Shown: positions 50,601 to 50,732 of the stretch, piece by piece | How positions within the stretch are numbered: position 1 is the stretch's first letter | Layout: every line of letters begins with the position of its first letter | Notes under the pieces: model-generated | What the model saw: only the letters and a program-made list of their open reading frames with translations | Databases searched by the model: none | What the model was told of the DNA's origin: nothing | Program-made: the position numbers and the translations under genes | Assembly (NCBI GenBank): GCA_904418845.1 | Contig: CAJFQC010000017.1 | Span: 1 to 50,732 of the forward strand | Origin: an uncultured Ruminococcus sp. | Lineage (GTDB): Bacteria > Bacillota > Clostridia > Lachnospirales > Lachnospiraceae | Direction: 5' to 3' | Length of the DNA: 50,732 nt

Positions 50601-50732
50601 AATAAGAAGCGCAGTTATGAGCGACTCTGTCCCTATGATTGTTTCTTATTAGGAACACTGTAAATACAAGGCTTTTCGGGGCCTGCAATCCGAAAAAAAT
50701 AATATTTGATCTATCACATTACGCAGAAAGCC

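Noticed and set aside
1-50732. CRISPR array
   Set aside because: No regularly spaced direct repeats were seen anywhere, and no cas genes are present.

Overview
The window reads as a chromosomal segment of a spore-forming, anaerobic, low-GC Gram-positive bacterium, most likely of the class Clostridia and probably Lachnospiraceae. The basis is a complete spoIIIAA-AH operon, spo0A, spoIVB, yqfC/yqfD, a ferredoxin-like [FeFe] hydrogenase, and the Firmicutes block nusB-xseA-xseB-ispA-dxs-tlyA-nadK-argR-recN-spoIVB-spo0A. No species can be named from sequence alone. Nearly every intact gene from 0.7 to 43 kb is on the minus strand, so transcription runs from high to low coordinates.

Layout in window order: (1) 1-1.5 kb: an Agr/ComDE-type LytTR response regulator and its sensor kinase. 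The kinase is cut off where its catalytic half should begin and joined to a fragment of a mobile-element-type helix-turn-helix protein. (2) 1.9-6.2 kb: alaS and a group-B-like [FeFe] hydrogenase, each with a recognisable promoter. (3) 6.3-11.9 kb: glgA-metF-MetH activation subunit-metH, apparently one operon that joins glycogen synthesis to folate/B12-dependent methionine synthesis. (4) 12-22.7 kb: the conserved block from nusB down to recN, then spoIVB and spo0A. spo0A has a sigma-A promoter and three 0A-box-like motifs overlapping the end of spoIVB. (5) 22.9-30.2 kb: an Asp23 protein, prfC and the spoIIIA operon. The operon has a candidate sigma-E promoter and a run of 14 G immediately before spoIIIAF. 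(6) 30.3-33.3 kb: miaB, DUF4250, 5-formyl-THF cyclo-ligase, DUF896 and a BofC-like membrane protein. (7) 33.4-38.1 kb: a SpoVB/MurJ-type flippase, ybeY, phoH, yqfD and yqfC. (8) 38.1-43 kb: a Dabb protein, a frameshifted HAD hydrolase, an HD hydrolase and the TrkH/TrkA potassium system.

From about 43.1 kb to the end the character changes. Base composition is more AT-rich, both strands are used, and many genes are broken: MerR, an oxidoreductase tail, HxlR, TfoX, two GNAT-type sequences (one relic, one intact), a large serine recombinase tail, a VOC protein fused at its end, and a SUFU tail. Intact cargo is limited to a DHFR-like reductase, a MATE exporter, a DUF5301 protein, a GNAT and a DUF1648 protein. 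I read this as an eroded accessory island next to trkA.

The sporulation genes form one regulatory theme: Spo0A (entry), SpoIIIA channel (mother cell to forespore), SpoIVB (forespore signalling protease), a possible BofC-like partner, and mother-cell YqfC/YqfD. I did not find a convincing wholly new system. The strongest leads are the G14 tract in spoIIIA, the terminator/start overlap at yqfC, the 0A boxes inside spoIVB, and the gene-fragment junctions at both ends.
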